Shown: positions 22,701-44,313 of the stretch, in pieces
Layout of the letters: every line of letters starts with the position of its first letter
Numbering within the stretch: position 1 is the first letter of the stretch
Source of the DNA: Lepidostoma basale
Lineage: Eukaryota > Arthropoda > Insecta > Trichoptera > Lepidostomatidae
NCBI GenBank assembly: GCA_022606425.2
Contig: JAHDVF020000432.1
Coordinates: forward strand, 558,001-622,000
Length of the DNA stretch: 64,000 bases
Direction: 5' to 3'
Made by a program: the position numbers and the translations under genes
The notes under the pieces: model-generated
Database searches by the model: none
Seen by the model: the letters and a program-made list of their open reading frames with translations, nothing else
What the model was told of the DNA's origin: nothing

Positions 22701-25700
22701 TGGAAGCAAAATGCGCAGGATCAAGGAGCTTGGAGAAAAATCATCAAGGAGGCTAAAATTCTTCAAGAGTTGCATGGCCATAGGAAGTAAGTAAGTAAGC
22801 ATCTTCCATATAGTACAAAAGCAATAGAAACTAAACACGCAATTACATATTCAATTTAAAGCCATATCTGAAAAGAAGGACCATACGCTAAAAAGGTTAG
22901 GAACCTGTGATCTAAAACACAGGTTCCTAAACTTTTTTGGGCTACATAAAATATATGCCTTACGCATAAAATTGACATCTGTTTCTGCTGTTAGATACCT
23001 ACAGTTAATTCTAAACTGCTTAAATAATTTAAATAAATAAAAAATGATCCTATAAGATAGATGAATAGAAATGCATTTTTTTTCTGAACTATAATATATA
23101 ACTTCATATTAAATAATTATTACGCCTTACAAATGCATTATCTATTTTGATTTGATAATGCCTTAGCAAGGCGAAACATGTCATATCTATAAAATATAAT
23201 GAAACTTTAAGAAAACGGACGTTTTAAATTGGTGATTCCCAAAGTGGTCTATATAGATCCCCAGAGGTCTACGACAATTGTAAAAAATATAGATGTCTAT
23301 GAGATGGCTCAACTAAATTGAAGCCGAATATTGAAACGCAAAACGAATATTGTTGGCGACCTTTTTTTTAAGCTCATTTGAAGAAATCGGACGAAATCGT
23401 TGGCGAACTTTTTTTTATTTATTATTATTTTAGCTCATTTGGGGAAATGGACGATCGAAATCTTCATAGACCTTTTTTAAGCTCATTCGCCAAAGATCGG
23501 ACATTCGATTTCCCTAAATGAGAAAAAAAAAATCAAAGTTCCGGTTTTTTTGTTTCGGAATTTTTTTGCCCTAAAAAAAACAATTTTAGGAAAGCAGGGG
23601 GTCTACACAAAATGAAAGAAATCGGCAAGGGGTCTACGGGACATAAAAAGTTTTCTGAACCTCTGTTTTAAATGATTATACAATTTTAAATCATGAAGAA
23701 AAAACGTTTAATTTAATATACGAGTATTATTAATTTTGCGTATAAGGCTTCCAAATGTATCTATTGAATCCACTATTGCCCCTCTAGAAGGGTCCAGCTC
23801 CTACGATCTGTGATATAAGATATTACATCCAATAATAATAACGTTAGAAACCGGTCAATAAGACGGGCACATCACCTTGTACGAATCGTTATAGACGTCG
23901 ATGATTTTCTTAGTGTCTTCTTCTTGGATAGCTCTCTCCTTCCTGACGGCCTTCTTCACGCAGCGACGGCAGTGTTCCTTGGCCAGCCACTTCCACGTTT
24001 CATCGTTTTCAGAAATCGCCTTCTTTATGTCCAACTCTTTTTCATAATCCAATTTGTTCAATGTTTTTTCACCAATTTCTAAAATAAACAAAAATAATCA
24101 CATCAGTTTCCATTTCAATTGCGATTAATCAAACTAAAATATTAATAGACCGTCTGCAACATTAGCGTGAATGGTGAAAACTTGGAGCAAGTAGTTGAGT
24201 TTATGTATTTAGGTAGTATGTTTACAAGAGATGGGAGAGTGGAGAGGGATATTGAAAGAAGGGTTGGGGTAGGCAACAAAGTGAATGGTGCACTTAAAGT
24301 TGTCTATCCAAAAAAAACCTATCCAAAAAAGCTAGAATGGCAGTGCACAATGGTGTTCTTCTACCGACCCTTATGTATGGAAGCGAAGCATGGAACTAGC
24401 AAAGGAAGGATGAAAGTAGAATAAATGCAGTAGAAATGAGATCTCTTGGACGAATGTGTGGATATTCTGTGTATGATAGAGTGTCGAATGAAAATATAAG
24501 AAGTGAATGCGGTGCGAATGATGGTGTCATGAACAAAATAATGAAAGGATCATTAAGATGGTTTGGACATATGGAAAGAATGAATGAAGAAAGAATGGTA
24601 AAAAAATTATATGTTAATGATGTAAATGGAACCAGAAATAGAGGAAGACCGAGGAAAACGTGGCACGATCAAATAAATCAAATATTGAATGTCGGCCATG
24701 TGAGGAGTCAGAGAAATCCACGCGCGTGCATGACACGATGTATGAATGTTGAGGAAGCGAGAGAAATATGTCAGGAAAGAAAGGTGTGGCAGTCCATTCT
24801 TTCCGCCTACCCCTTCGGGGAGACGGCGTGATGGTTAGTTAGTTAGTTAGTTAGTTAAAATATTAATAAATGTATTTTTTTTTATAAACTTAAAGCGTTA
24901 ATTTCTTAATATGACATATCGATCTGATGGGTATTTACAGAGATAGCTAACCACACAATAACGCACATTGTATTTTATTTATATAGATAGATTTTTCGAT
25001 CGAATTAATATTATTTTTTCTGTGAACGTTGGATCGAAATGTGCGCGGGAGACGCCTATTGGTGGTGATGAGGTTCGCAATCCATCACACCGGGTCTCCC
25101 GCGGGGGCGAAAAGAGAAGGATGGAGTGCCGCATCGGTCAAAGTGTGGCAATCCATTCTTTCTGCCCGTCCCTTCGGGGAGACAGCGTGATGGTTAGTTA
25201 GTTAGTTAGATTTTTCGATAAAACATCAATTAAATGTTATTGTTATGAACATAATAATGAAAGGAACATTAAGATGGTTTGGACACATGGAAAGAATGAA
25301 TGAAGAACAACGGTAAAAAAAGCACATGTTAACGATGTAAATGGAACTAGAAAAAAATTAAGGACCGAGGAAAACGTGTCACGATCGAATAAATCAACTA
25401 TTAAACGTCAGCCACGTAAGGAGTCGGAGAAATCGACGTGTGTGCATGACACGATACATGAGTGTTGAGGAAGTAAGATAAGTGTGTCAGAATAGAAAAG
25501 CGTGGCAGTCCATTTTTCTGAACACTTTCGAGGAGACGGCATGATGGTTAGTTAGTTAAATTTTATTGTTTCTTGAACGATGATGTAAAATTCCATATTA
25601 AATAATTAATAATAATGAAAACGTCTGTTTTCTAGACGTTTTATTATATTTTATGTGAATGACATGGTTCGCTTGTCTAATGCATTATCAAATGTACATA

Positions 25701-27543
25701 TATACATTTGATGATGGCACATGTCATTCACATAAAATACAATAAAATTTCTAGAAAACAGACGTTTTCATTCGTATTAATTATCAATTGAATTTGTATA
25801 TTCATAGCTTTAGCAATAGTCGTTTTTTTCAATTGGGTTCATAAAAGTATATTATTATTATTTTTTTTTGGTTGAAATAATTGCTGCCAATATGTTGTTG
25901 AAATAATTCTAGTGCCAGCCCTCATGTATGGAAGTGAAGTTTGGAGCTAGCAAAAGAAGGATAAAAGCAGGATAAACGCCGCAGAAATGAGATCACTAAG
26001 AAGAATGTGCGGGAAAACGTTGTACGATAGAAAACCGAACGATGAAATAAGAAAGAAATGTAAGGCAGATGACTGCATCATTAATAAAATTAAAAAAGGA
26101 TCCCTGAGATGGTTTGGACATATGGAACGAATGGATGAGAATAGAATGGTTAAAAAGTTGCACACAAACAGCGTGAGTGGAAAAAGAAGCCGAGGACGAC
26201 CGAGGAAAACATGGCATGACCAAATTAATCAATTACTAAAAGGCGGCCACATTCGAAGTCGGAATAATCGACGTGCGTGCATGGTACGATGTATGAATGT
26301 AAAGGAAGCCCGAGAGGTATGCATCTCAGGATAGAGCATTGTGGTTATCCATCCTCTCTGCCTACCCCTCCGGTGAAATGGAGTGATGGTTAGTTAGTTA
26401 GTTAATTGTCGCCGCTATGATATTTTTATAATCTAAGAATTCATTAGTTGGATTTTTTGTTAGCGGTATTACCGGGCTTTGCTTGCAGAGGTGCATTTAA
26501 AAAAAAAAAAAAATTGTATAATATTTTTAAGGGGTAGGCAGAAAGAATGGACTGCCACACTTTAACCGATGCGGTACTCCATCCTTCTCTTTTCTCCCCC
26601 GCGGGAGACGCGGTGTGATGGGTTGCGGACCTCATAATATCACAATTTTTAATTATGCACTTTTTCAGACTGTCGCGACAGCTGTTTCGCCAACCGATGT
26701 TGGCCTCATCTGGTGTTACAAACAACTGTTGTTTGTAACACCAGATGATGCCAAAATCGGTTGGAGAAACAGCTGTCGCGACATTATCATGAAGTGTATA
26801 ATAAAAAATATATATTATAACAGTGATGTAAATGTAACAGTTAATAGTGTATCGGTCAAAACAATGGACTACGTATACATTATGTGTATAGTACACTATT
26901 GAAGATAGAATAAGAAGAAGATTAAAATCATTGTAAACACTCCTGGTACTAATAAGAACAAACTGTGAAAGTATCAGCGAAATCAGTTGGGTAGTTTTTG
27001 AGCCTATAGGATACACACATACGAACATTGTTTTTATTTATATAGTTGGTTATAAGTGACGTTTCACGAGGCCCAATTAAAATGTAAAGCAAAATTTATA
27101 ATGTTATCGCCCAGCCAGTCACACACGCTTATATTATTTTACCAACCTAAAATCCCTTGGTGCGTCAACGCTTTGATTTCTTTAGTGCTGACCGGTTTCA
27201 GTTTCGGTTGTTCGTTCAATTCGTCCGTAGGGTACACCCATAGCTGGTCTCCGGGCCCCTCTAGAGGCGGTTCAAGCCCCAGGGTTTTTCTAGAGTCTTT
27301 CGACATAATCGAGAAATAATAATCCGCAAGTCCATTGCTTAAATTCTTCCGAATCACCTTATGACACGGGATCGTACCATTTCTTAAATGGTCCTGTCGG
27401 ATGTAGAAGTTTTCAGCTAATCGCTCACCAGTCAGCCGCTCGGATCTTACCTCGTTTTTGATAGAAGCAGTCTCATTATCCAATTGACTTTTCTGTATTT
27501 GGTTGTTCGAGAGCCTATCACCAGTTTGGGTTACTACTTCCAT
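10783..27543 (-). CDS. Coiled-coil protein, C6orf163-like N-terminal half, twelve exons
   Basis: Twelve exons read on the minus strand: 27543-27147, 24078-23876, 22556-22354, 21595-21447, 21134-20950, 20555-20405, 18969-18799, 17637-17498, 16560-16406, 14939-14858, 14583-14448 and 10991-10783 (stop). All phases match, giving 726 residues. The start ATG sits in a TCATGG context. Residues about 133-380 are rich in E, K, R and L and look like a long coiled coil (for example KKMQVQYTLLMEDRLEAM, then RELDERDNQLEHTE). THQGILEIGE near 127, the following WLAKEH region and FRKLFSYHTNLPPAQLGFLP near 364-384 resemble my memory of vertebrate C6orf163, a coiled-coil protein of unknown function; an alignment must confirm this. 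Residues 430-726 are unrecognised. They include a C-x4-C-x12-H-x2-H motif at 614-635 that could bind zinc, and an acidic, serine-rich C terminus. The exon 8 donor (GTCGGT at 17497) is weak and is the least certain join. Introns carry many LINEs and a 40-bp minisatellite. Confidence 0.82.
11188..11432 (-). mobile_element. TTAG-tail LINE 3' fragment in gene intron 11
   Basis: Minus-strand copy with INQINPILNVGHVRSQRNRH and CMNVEKAREVCQE, then the degenerate hairpin and a TGATGGCTAG end. It lies head to head with the larger plus-strand copy starting at 11445. Confidence 0.75.
11445..12262 (+). mobile_element. TTAG-tail LINE, longest copy (~820 bases)
   Basis: Extends further upstream than most copies, encoding VSSMYEVCKRYDLMMNVNKS, IFEKEGNMTVCNVNVNGENL, DEFVYLGSMFTKDGRVEKDI and the usual C-terminal tail. 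It ends YPSGETT, TGA, and a short TTAG remnant. One in-frame TAA at 11938 and an inserted NSTLRQ segment interrupt it. The region resembles the palm-to-thumb boundary and C-terminal extension of LINE reverse transcriptases whose tail carries a WFGHMERM motif. It lies in the last intron of the coiled-coil gene, antisense to it. Confidence 0.85.
12470..12735 (+). mobile_element. LINE C-terminal tail, GRPPKRW family
   Basis: Encodes IEDIVQWSRSRRRYWRDHVA, RMDGDSIAYTAAYEIPSGHR and PGRPPKRWRDSW, then SSSDEI and stop, followed by a short 3' UTR ending in AGAAGAAGAAG. The same family occurs at 45903-46440 on the other strand. The 5' end is lost. Confidence 0.8.
13150..13690 (-). mobile_element. TTAG-tail LINE, subfamily B copy
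   Basis: Minus-strand copy with MERMNEERMVKILCVNDVNG and RNRGRPRKTWHDQINQ, extending back to VIIANKNLSKKAK. The 3' end at 13150 has the TAGTTAGTAAGTTAG tail. Frame breaks make it a dead copy within the last intron of the coiled-coil gene. Confidence 0.82.
15440..15885. mobile_element. hAT-like element remnant related to 51343-51989
   Basis: Shares with the element at 51343-51989 the right-end block TCACCAAAGTGA, AACTCTTTGAGTT, ACTCGTGAGCGGATCGC, and the GATCATTGAGCTG block. The left end and target duplication are not readable. It lies in intron 9 of the coiled-coil gene. Confidence 0.55.
15985..16232 (+). mobile_element. LINE 3' end, SPMGGKRK family
   Basis: Diverged plus-strand copy of the 3' end also present (minus strand) at 36228-36765 and 51133-52166. 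Shared blocks include CCTGCATCGCTTAGG, GACGAGGTTA, TTAGGCATCAGGCATGCGAT and CACAGAGGTGTGACAGGA. Confidence 0.7.
16789..17080 (+). mobile_element. pogo/Tigger-like transposon remnant
   Basis: Starts TA-CAGTAGAATGTCATTTATCCGG, resembling pogo/Tigger termini (compare 39943). Near 17001-17080 the plus strand encodes EEAFTALETALSWFEEQEKS, which matches the C-terminal tail typical of Tigger transposases. The catalytic core is gone and the right terminus is uncertain. It lies in intron 8 of the coiled-coil gene. Confidence 0.6.
17125..17240. repeat. Two-tier hairpin
   Basis: Outer arms TTGAATAAATATAACTGC (17125-17142) and its exact reverse complement (17223-17240) enclose inner arms ACTTATCACAGACATGTT (17152-17169) and its exact reverse complement (17183-17200). 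The intervening pieces do not pair perfectly. It is consistent with a small foldback element. Confidence 0.7.
17725..18700 (-). mobile_element. TTAG-tail LINE split by a nested LINE
   Basis: The 3' part (17725-17970) and upstream part (18431-18700) form one minus-strand subfamily B copy, with the TTAG tail at 17733-17750. It is interrupted at 17971-18430 by another LINE. The 9-bp sequence CCATGTGTC is present on both sides of the insert (17962-17970 and 18431-18439), as expected for a target duplication. The upstream part encodes VPTLKYGSEAWNWQKKDESR and RRMCRKTVYDKVSNNNIKSE. Confidence 0.88.
17971..18430 (-). mobile_element. LINE insertion, GGTR-tail family, nested
   Basis: Minus-strand LINE 3' end with LKLRQRMIKCYIWSVLLYGC, ETWTLKVNVINRLEAFDGV and a later LQRARANRELLSSVKIRK-like block. 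The 3' end is an AAGAAGAAGAAGAAG tail, seen as TTCTTCTTCTTC at 17972. A 9-bp duplication CCATGTGTC flanks it. The same family occurs at 27995-28445. Confidence 0.85.
19228..19444 (+). mobile_element. SINE sharing the TTAG-tail LINE 3' end, copy 1
   Basis: Unique 5' part with GTGCGCGGGAGATGCCTATT, GGCGATGAGGTTCGCAACCC and CGAAAAGAGAAGGATGGAGT, then the LINE-derived segment GTGTGGCAGTCCATTC, the hairpin CCCTTTCGGAGAG and GGCATGATGG plus TTAG repeats. GGTTCGCAACC resembles a pol III B box. The full 209-bp layout is best seen at 25001-25209. Confidence 0.75.
19640..20125 (+). mobile_element. TTAG-tail LINE, diverged copy
   Basis: Encodes MYGSETWNWQKMDESRINAV, RRMCIRTMCDRISNDDIRKE and MNKIMKGSL before a TGA. 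Further on there is a short local duplication (GTATACGTTAACAATGTAAA twice near 19897-19940). It ends CTGCGGCGTGATGGTT with TTTG-type rather than TTAG repeats. Confidence 0.8.
20205..20330 (-). mobile_element. TTAG-tail LINE short 3' fragment
   Basis: Minus-strand end with TTAGTTATTTG, the degenerate hairpin and TGTGGTCCATTTTTCC-like segments. It is strongly diverged and about 120 bases long. Confidence 0.55.
20581..20937. repeat. 40-bp minisatellite, about nine units
   Basis: Units of about 40 bp (one about 36) have the pattern GGAGGCGATATTCGCCCTC, then GATCGATAGCAAACAATG and a variable AAT/GTT spacer. Each unit carries two small palindromes, GGCGA-TAT-TCGCC and ATCGAT. It lies in intron 5 of the coiled-coil gene, ending only about 13 bases from the exon 5 donor at 20949. 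The most exon-proximal unit contains TATCGATA. Confidence 0.9.
21757..21938 (+). repeat. tRNA-derived SINE
   Basis: The head looks like a tRNA: A-box-like TTGGCCGAGTGATAAGTGC and a T arm CCGGG-TGCGATT-CCCGG with a perfect 5-bp stem and 7-base loop. The body follows with CAGTGTGATTGTCACACTGC, TAGAATTCACGTGACAATAA and CACATGTCACGAGAATCA. Related copies lie at 33571, 40425 and 63707. It lies in intron 3 of the coiled-coil gene. Confidence 0.8.
22598..22799 (+). mobile_element. LINE C-terminal tail with TAAG repeats
   Basis: Encodes IPTGVRPLGRPRQRLMDNVL, DDSDCWKQNAQDQGAWRKII and KEAKILQELHGHRK before a stop, followed at once by TAAGTAAGTAAG. This is another LINE family whose frame runs into its tetranucleotide tail. 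It lies in intron 2 of the coiled-coil gene. Confidence 0.75.
23230..23665. mobile_element. hAT-like non-autonomous element with 8-bp duplication
   Basis: Ends TGGTGATTCCCAAAGTGG and (reverse complement) CAGAGGTTCAGAAAAC resemble hAT termini. Flanking TTTTAAAT at 23222-23229 and 23666-23673 is an exact 8-bp duplication. The interior is T-rich with repeated GCTCATTTG-type blocks and no coding potential. It is inserted at the end of a palindromic foldback remnant (23085-23229). Confidence 0.8.
24148..24856 (+). mobile_element. TTAG-tail LINE, subfamily B, with target duplication
   Basis: A 709-bp 5'-truncated copy flanked by the exact 12-bp duplication AAAATATTAATA (24136-24147 and 24857-24868). 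It encodes VVEFMYLGSMFTRDGRVERD through RRVGVGNKVNGALKVV. After frame breaks it reads LRWFGHMERMNEERMVKKLY, RNRGRPRKTWHDQINQILN and QSILSAYPFGETA, then TGA. The hairpin CCCCTTCGGGG spans the last codons, and TTAG repeats begin three bases after the stop. It lies in intron 1 of the coiled-coil gene. Confidence 0.92.
25001..25209 (+). mobile_element. SINE sharing the LINE 3' end, copy 2, with target duplication
   Basis: A 209-bp element flanked by ATTTTTCGAT at 24991-25000 and 25210-25219. The 5' ~150 bases are unrelated to the LINE and contain GAGGTTCGCAATCC, a possible pol III B box. The last ~55 bases (GTGTGGCAATCCATTC, hairpin CCCTTCGGGG, GCGTGATGG, TTAG repeats) match the LINE end. It is non-coding and in intron 1 of the coiled-coil gene. 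Confidence 0.85.
25240..25556 (+). mobile_element. TTAG-tail LINE, short subfamily B copy
   Basis: Begins at MNIIMKGTLRWFGHMERMNE and ends GGCATGATGG with two TTAG repeats. It is disrupted by frameshifts (ACGGTAAAAAAAGCAC) and sits 30 bases after the SINE at 25001-25209. Confidence 0.8.
25612..25775. repeat. Palindromic foldback element
   Basis: Arms AAAACGTCTGTTTTCTAGA and TTTTATGTGAATGACATG pair with their reverse complements across a central CATTATCAAATGT/ACATTTGATGATG. This is one unit of the foldback family seen at 41495 and, as a tandem array, at 57395-58100. Confidence 0.75.
25905..26404 (+). mobile_element. TTAG-tail LINE, subfamily A copy
   Basis: Encodes MRSLRRMCGKTLYDRKPNDE, KADDCIINKIKKGSLRWFGH, RSRGRPRKTWHDQINQLLKG and CMNVKEAREVC, where a short insertion (ATCTC) shifts frame. 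It ends in the CCCCTCCGGTG hairpin and TTAG repeats at 26390. It lies in intron 1 of the coiled-coil gene, antisense to it. Confidence 0.85.
26522..26645 (-). mobile_element. SINE sharing the LINE 3' end, copy 3
   Basis: Minus-strand copy containing GGTCCGCAACCCATCACACC, CGAAAAGAGAAGGATGG-like sequence and GTGTGGCAGTCCATTC. It stops in the TACCCCTT hairpin with no TTAG tail. Confidence 0.7.
26671..26783. repeat. Foldback element with TGTCGCGACA ends
   Basis: Arms start TGTCGCGACAGCTGTTTC and continue CAACCGATGTTGGC, then ATCTGGTGTTACAAACAAC, followed by the inverted copy. The same terminal sequence bounds the longer foldback at 50399-50643, and one arm occurs near 19050-19107. Confidence 0.8.
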
Positions 27544-27994
27544 GACAAAAACACGTTTAATTTATAAAATCACACTGTTAATTTGGTCATTTCCCCCCCA
27601 AATATCCCAAAATAAAATTTGTAAAAAAATACTAAACCATGACTTTTTATTGATGTTTCTAAATTAAGAAACAAAAGAACGATGATAAATGTTTTCTGTA
27701 TTTGAACATCCATTCTTTTTCGTGATAAAAACATATTTTGTTAGGTACTTGAACGTAGGTAGGTACATAAGCCTGATAAGTTATAGTTTTAGAAGAGGAG
27801 AAATGATTTTTATTTTTACTTGATGAAAATAAGTATCAATTTTTGGCTCCTGGGTACAAACAATTAATATTGAATGCCAGGGAATCAAAAAGGGGTATGA
27901 TTATTAGGTTTAAAATATTAAAGTCATTCATTGTAGAATTGAGGCAGCAAGAGCTACGTTTAATAATAATAATAAAATGATAACATAAACTTGA

Positions 27995-28445
27995 AACTCC
28001 GCCAGAGAATGATCAAATGCTATGTGTGGTCTGTTATATGTTGAAAGTCAACTCAATGAACAGACCGGAAGCATTTGAAATGTAACTCTATCGCTGAATG
28101 CTCAGAATTCCCTGGACAGACATGGTTACCAATATCGAAGTCCTGAGGCGAGCTAGAGTTGACAGGGAACTGTTATCAACTATCAAGGTTCGGAAAATTT
28201 CACATCTGGGTCATGTACTGCGTGGGGAAAAGTACCACCTTCTCCAACTGATATTGGAGGGGAAAGTTGAGGGACGCCGAGGGCCCGGTAGGAGGCAAAT
28301 GTCCTGGCTGCGAAACGTGAGGGAATGGACAGGTATCCGAAGTGTGGAGAAGCTGTTCCGAGAGGCGCAGGACAGGAACAGGTTCGCCGAGATGATCGTC
28401 AACGTTGGGGGGACCCGACAGGTGAAGAAGAAAAAGAAATAAAAA
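27995..28445 (+). mobile_element. LINE C-terminal tail, GGTR family
   Basis: An open frame from 28098 reads WTDMVTNIEVLRRARVDREL, ISHLGHVLRGEKYHLLQLIL, GRRGPGRRQMSWLRNVREWT and FAEMIVNVGGTR, ending with AAGAAGAAAAAGAAA. It is the same family as the nested insertion at 17971-18430. The last ~115 codons are intact but the upstream part is truncated. It lies between the divergent coiled-coil and ZAD genes. Confidence 0.85.
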
Positions 28446-29270
28446 TAAAAACTATTGTAACATAGTATTTTTAAGTTCGATCGGTTCGGCAGCTCGTTAC
28501 CATGTTCCGGCCATCAAAAATCAATTGAAATTAACTAAATATATTTTATAAAATGTTTTTTTTTCATTTTTATTTTGTTTTCATTAAGTAAAACATACAA
28601 AATTTACTTAAGTCTAAATCAATGAAGAAACTGGTAAACAAAACTAATTACTCCTGCAAATTTACAACAACAAAAAAAAACCATCAATAAAATATTTTGT
28701 TTAACTTAAATGTAATCTATAAGATTAAAACGTGGGAATGACGAACGACAAGTTCGAATTCATTGACTAATAAATTAATTATCATTATCAGTAAAGAGTA
28801 CTTCTCAATCTAAAACGGTTACTTTATATTGGCGGGAAACACGGGAGTGTTGGTATTAGTTAATCCCGGGACAGTGGTGGCAAATGGACAATTCACGATG
28901 CCAATGTGATTAAATTGAAATTTAAAAAAAATAAATTTTGCAATATGTGGGAAAATCAAAATAATTCAAAATTCTACTCGAATATATCTTCAGCATAATA
29001 GATAAAATAATACTTCTCGGAATATCCGGTTTATGGTAAAAATATATAAAATTTCGACTTTTTTTTTTAAATTTCATTTAATTATAAAGGAAAATACGCA
29101 AAAAAAAACTTATACGACTGGCCAGCCCCTTGCTGTCGAGCGAATGGATGCAAAAAGCGGTATAATATGCAGCCTAGTAACTCTAATGCTTAATGTTTTT
29201 AATTGAAATTTCTTGGTAGAAATTCATTTTCAATAATGAAAACAAAAAAATAATAATACAAAATTTCTTT

Positions 29271-29781
29271 AACTAACTAACTAACTAACTAACCATCACG
29301 CCATTTCCCCGGAGGGATAGGCAGAGAGGATGGATCGCCACACTGGCCTGTCCTGGCATAACTCTCGGGCTTCCTCTACATTCATACATCGTACCATGCA
29401 CGCACGTCGATTGTTCCGACTTCGAATGTGGCCGCCTTTTAGTTATTGATTAATTTGGTCATGCCATGTTTTCCTCGGTCGTCCTCGGCTTCTTTTCCCA
29501 CTCACGCTGCTTGTGTACAACTTTTAAACCATTCTACTCTCATCCATTCGTTCCATATGTCCAAACCATCTCAGGGATCCTTTTTTAATTTTATCCATGA
29601 TGCAGTCATCTGCCTTACATTTCTTTCTTATTTCATCGTTCGGTATTCTATCATACAACGTTTTCCCGCACATTCTTCTTAGTGATCTCATTTCTACGGT
29701 GTTTATCCTGCTTTCATCCTTCTTTTGCCAGCTCCAAGCTTCACTTCCATACATGAGAGTTGGCACTAGAACTCCATTGTG
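29271..29781 (-). mobile_element. TTAG-tail LINE, subfamily A, intact tail frame
   Basis: The minus strand encodes MPTLMYGSEAWSWQKKDESR, RRMCGKTLYDRIPNDEIRKK, IMDKIKKGSLRWFGHMERMD and, after a frame change near KKL, RGRPRKTWHDQINQ. It ends with the CTCCGGGG hairpin, a TGA and at least four TTAG repeats. It is 5'-truncated. Confidence 0.87.
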
Positions 29782-29910
29782 TATTATTATGTATTTAGTG
29801 TGCTTCTACTTGCGTTTATGCTCCACCGGTTTCGGCAGCTTGCTGCCATCTTCTGGGTCGGCCGGTCGAACATAAACACAAGTGGAAGCACACTAAATAC
29901 ATAATAATAA
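29782..29910. repeat. Foldback element
   Basis: Arms TTATTATGTATTTAGTGTGC and its inverted copy at 29880-29910 flank a GC-richer centre (CACCGGTTTCGGCAGCTTGC). It abuts the truncated 5' end of the LINE at 29271-29781. Confidence 0.75.
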
Positions 29911-30569
29911 AGAAATTTTGTATAATATTTTTTTATGTTTTCATTATTTAACTCTAATGCGTTCCTGGTATTATGTTGATGTATATAATATTTTACCTGT
30001 ACTCAATAGACGCCTTAAACACTTATGCAGTTTGTAATGTCTTTTGAGTAAATAAACAGATATGATTTGATTTAACTCGGAGAATCTAAAATACAAATAT
30101 GTTTTTATTCAAAGATTTAAAACTATTCATACTTCACATGGATTAAATATTATACATATATAAAGCTCTATAGAAATACGCACCTTTTTAAAAAAAAGTT
30201 TTTTATAATTTTATGTCGCCATGTTAAAACATTGATATTAGAAAATTCTAGAAAATTTGAGTTTTCATTAATATTACATAATTAAAATGAAATATTTCAT
30301 CATTGTTTGAGCAACATTGAACACAAACATAATTTTTGATGCCACATAAATATTATTTATCGTACGAGCCTCCTATGAAACAGCCATAAATACACAGGAA
30401 TATTTCGTTTTCTTGTGTGGCCATATTGAAAACGGTCTCTAGTGACGCCGCAATTTGATCAATTTTGCGGTTGGCCACACTGGGATCTGTCCGTATTTTA
30501 TGCTTTAGTTATTTTGTGATATTTGATAACTTTGACATTTAATGACTGCGGTGGACGAAATAACATAAA

Positions 30570-44178
<13,609 letters not shown>

Positions 44179-44313
44179 CTGTGTAAATATTAATTATTAA
44201 TTGAAGGCTGGTTATTATAAAGGTACTAAGTTGTTTTTCCGTCTCTTGTGAACATGCTTTCCAGATTCGGTAACTTGCTCCAATTTCTCGCCGCTAGCAC
44301 TTATGTCAAAATA

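Larger units (their letters stand above)
29232..29949. repeat. Inverted-arm element enclosing a LINE and a hairpin
   Basis: The left arm at 29232-29270 (AATAATGAAAACA then AATAATACAAAATTTCTTT) is inverted at 29908-29949. Between the arms lie a minus-strand TTAG-tail LINE and a foldback element. The arms are nearly identical, so this looks like a foldback element that took later insertions. Confidence 0.6.

Noticed and set aside
24837..24856. TTAG repeats as telomeric sequence
   Set aside because: The insect telomere repeat is TTAGG. Here the unit is four bases and occurs only at LINE and SINE 3' ends, in short runs.
26444..27028. 194-residue protein on the minus strand
   Set aside because: It overlaps a SINE copy and a foldback element, has low-complexity composition, and shows no splice or family support.
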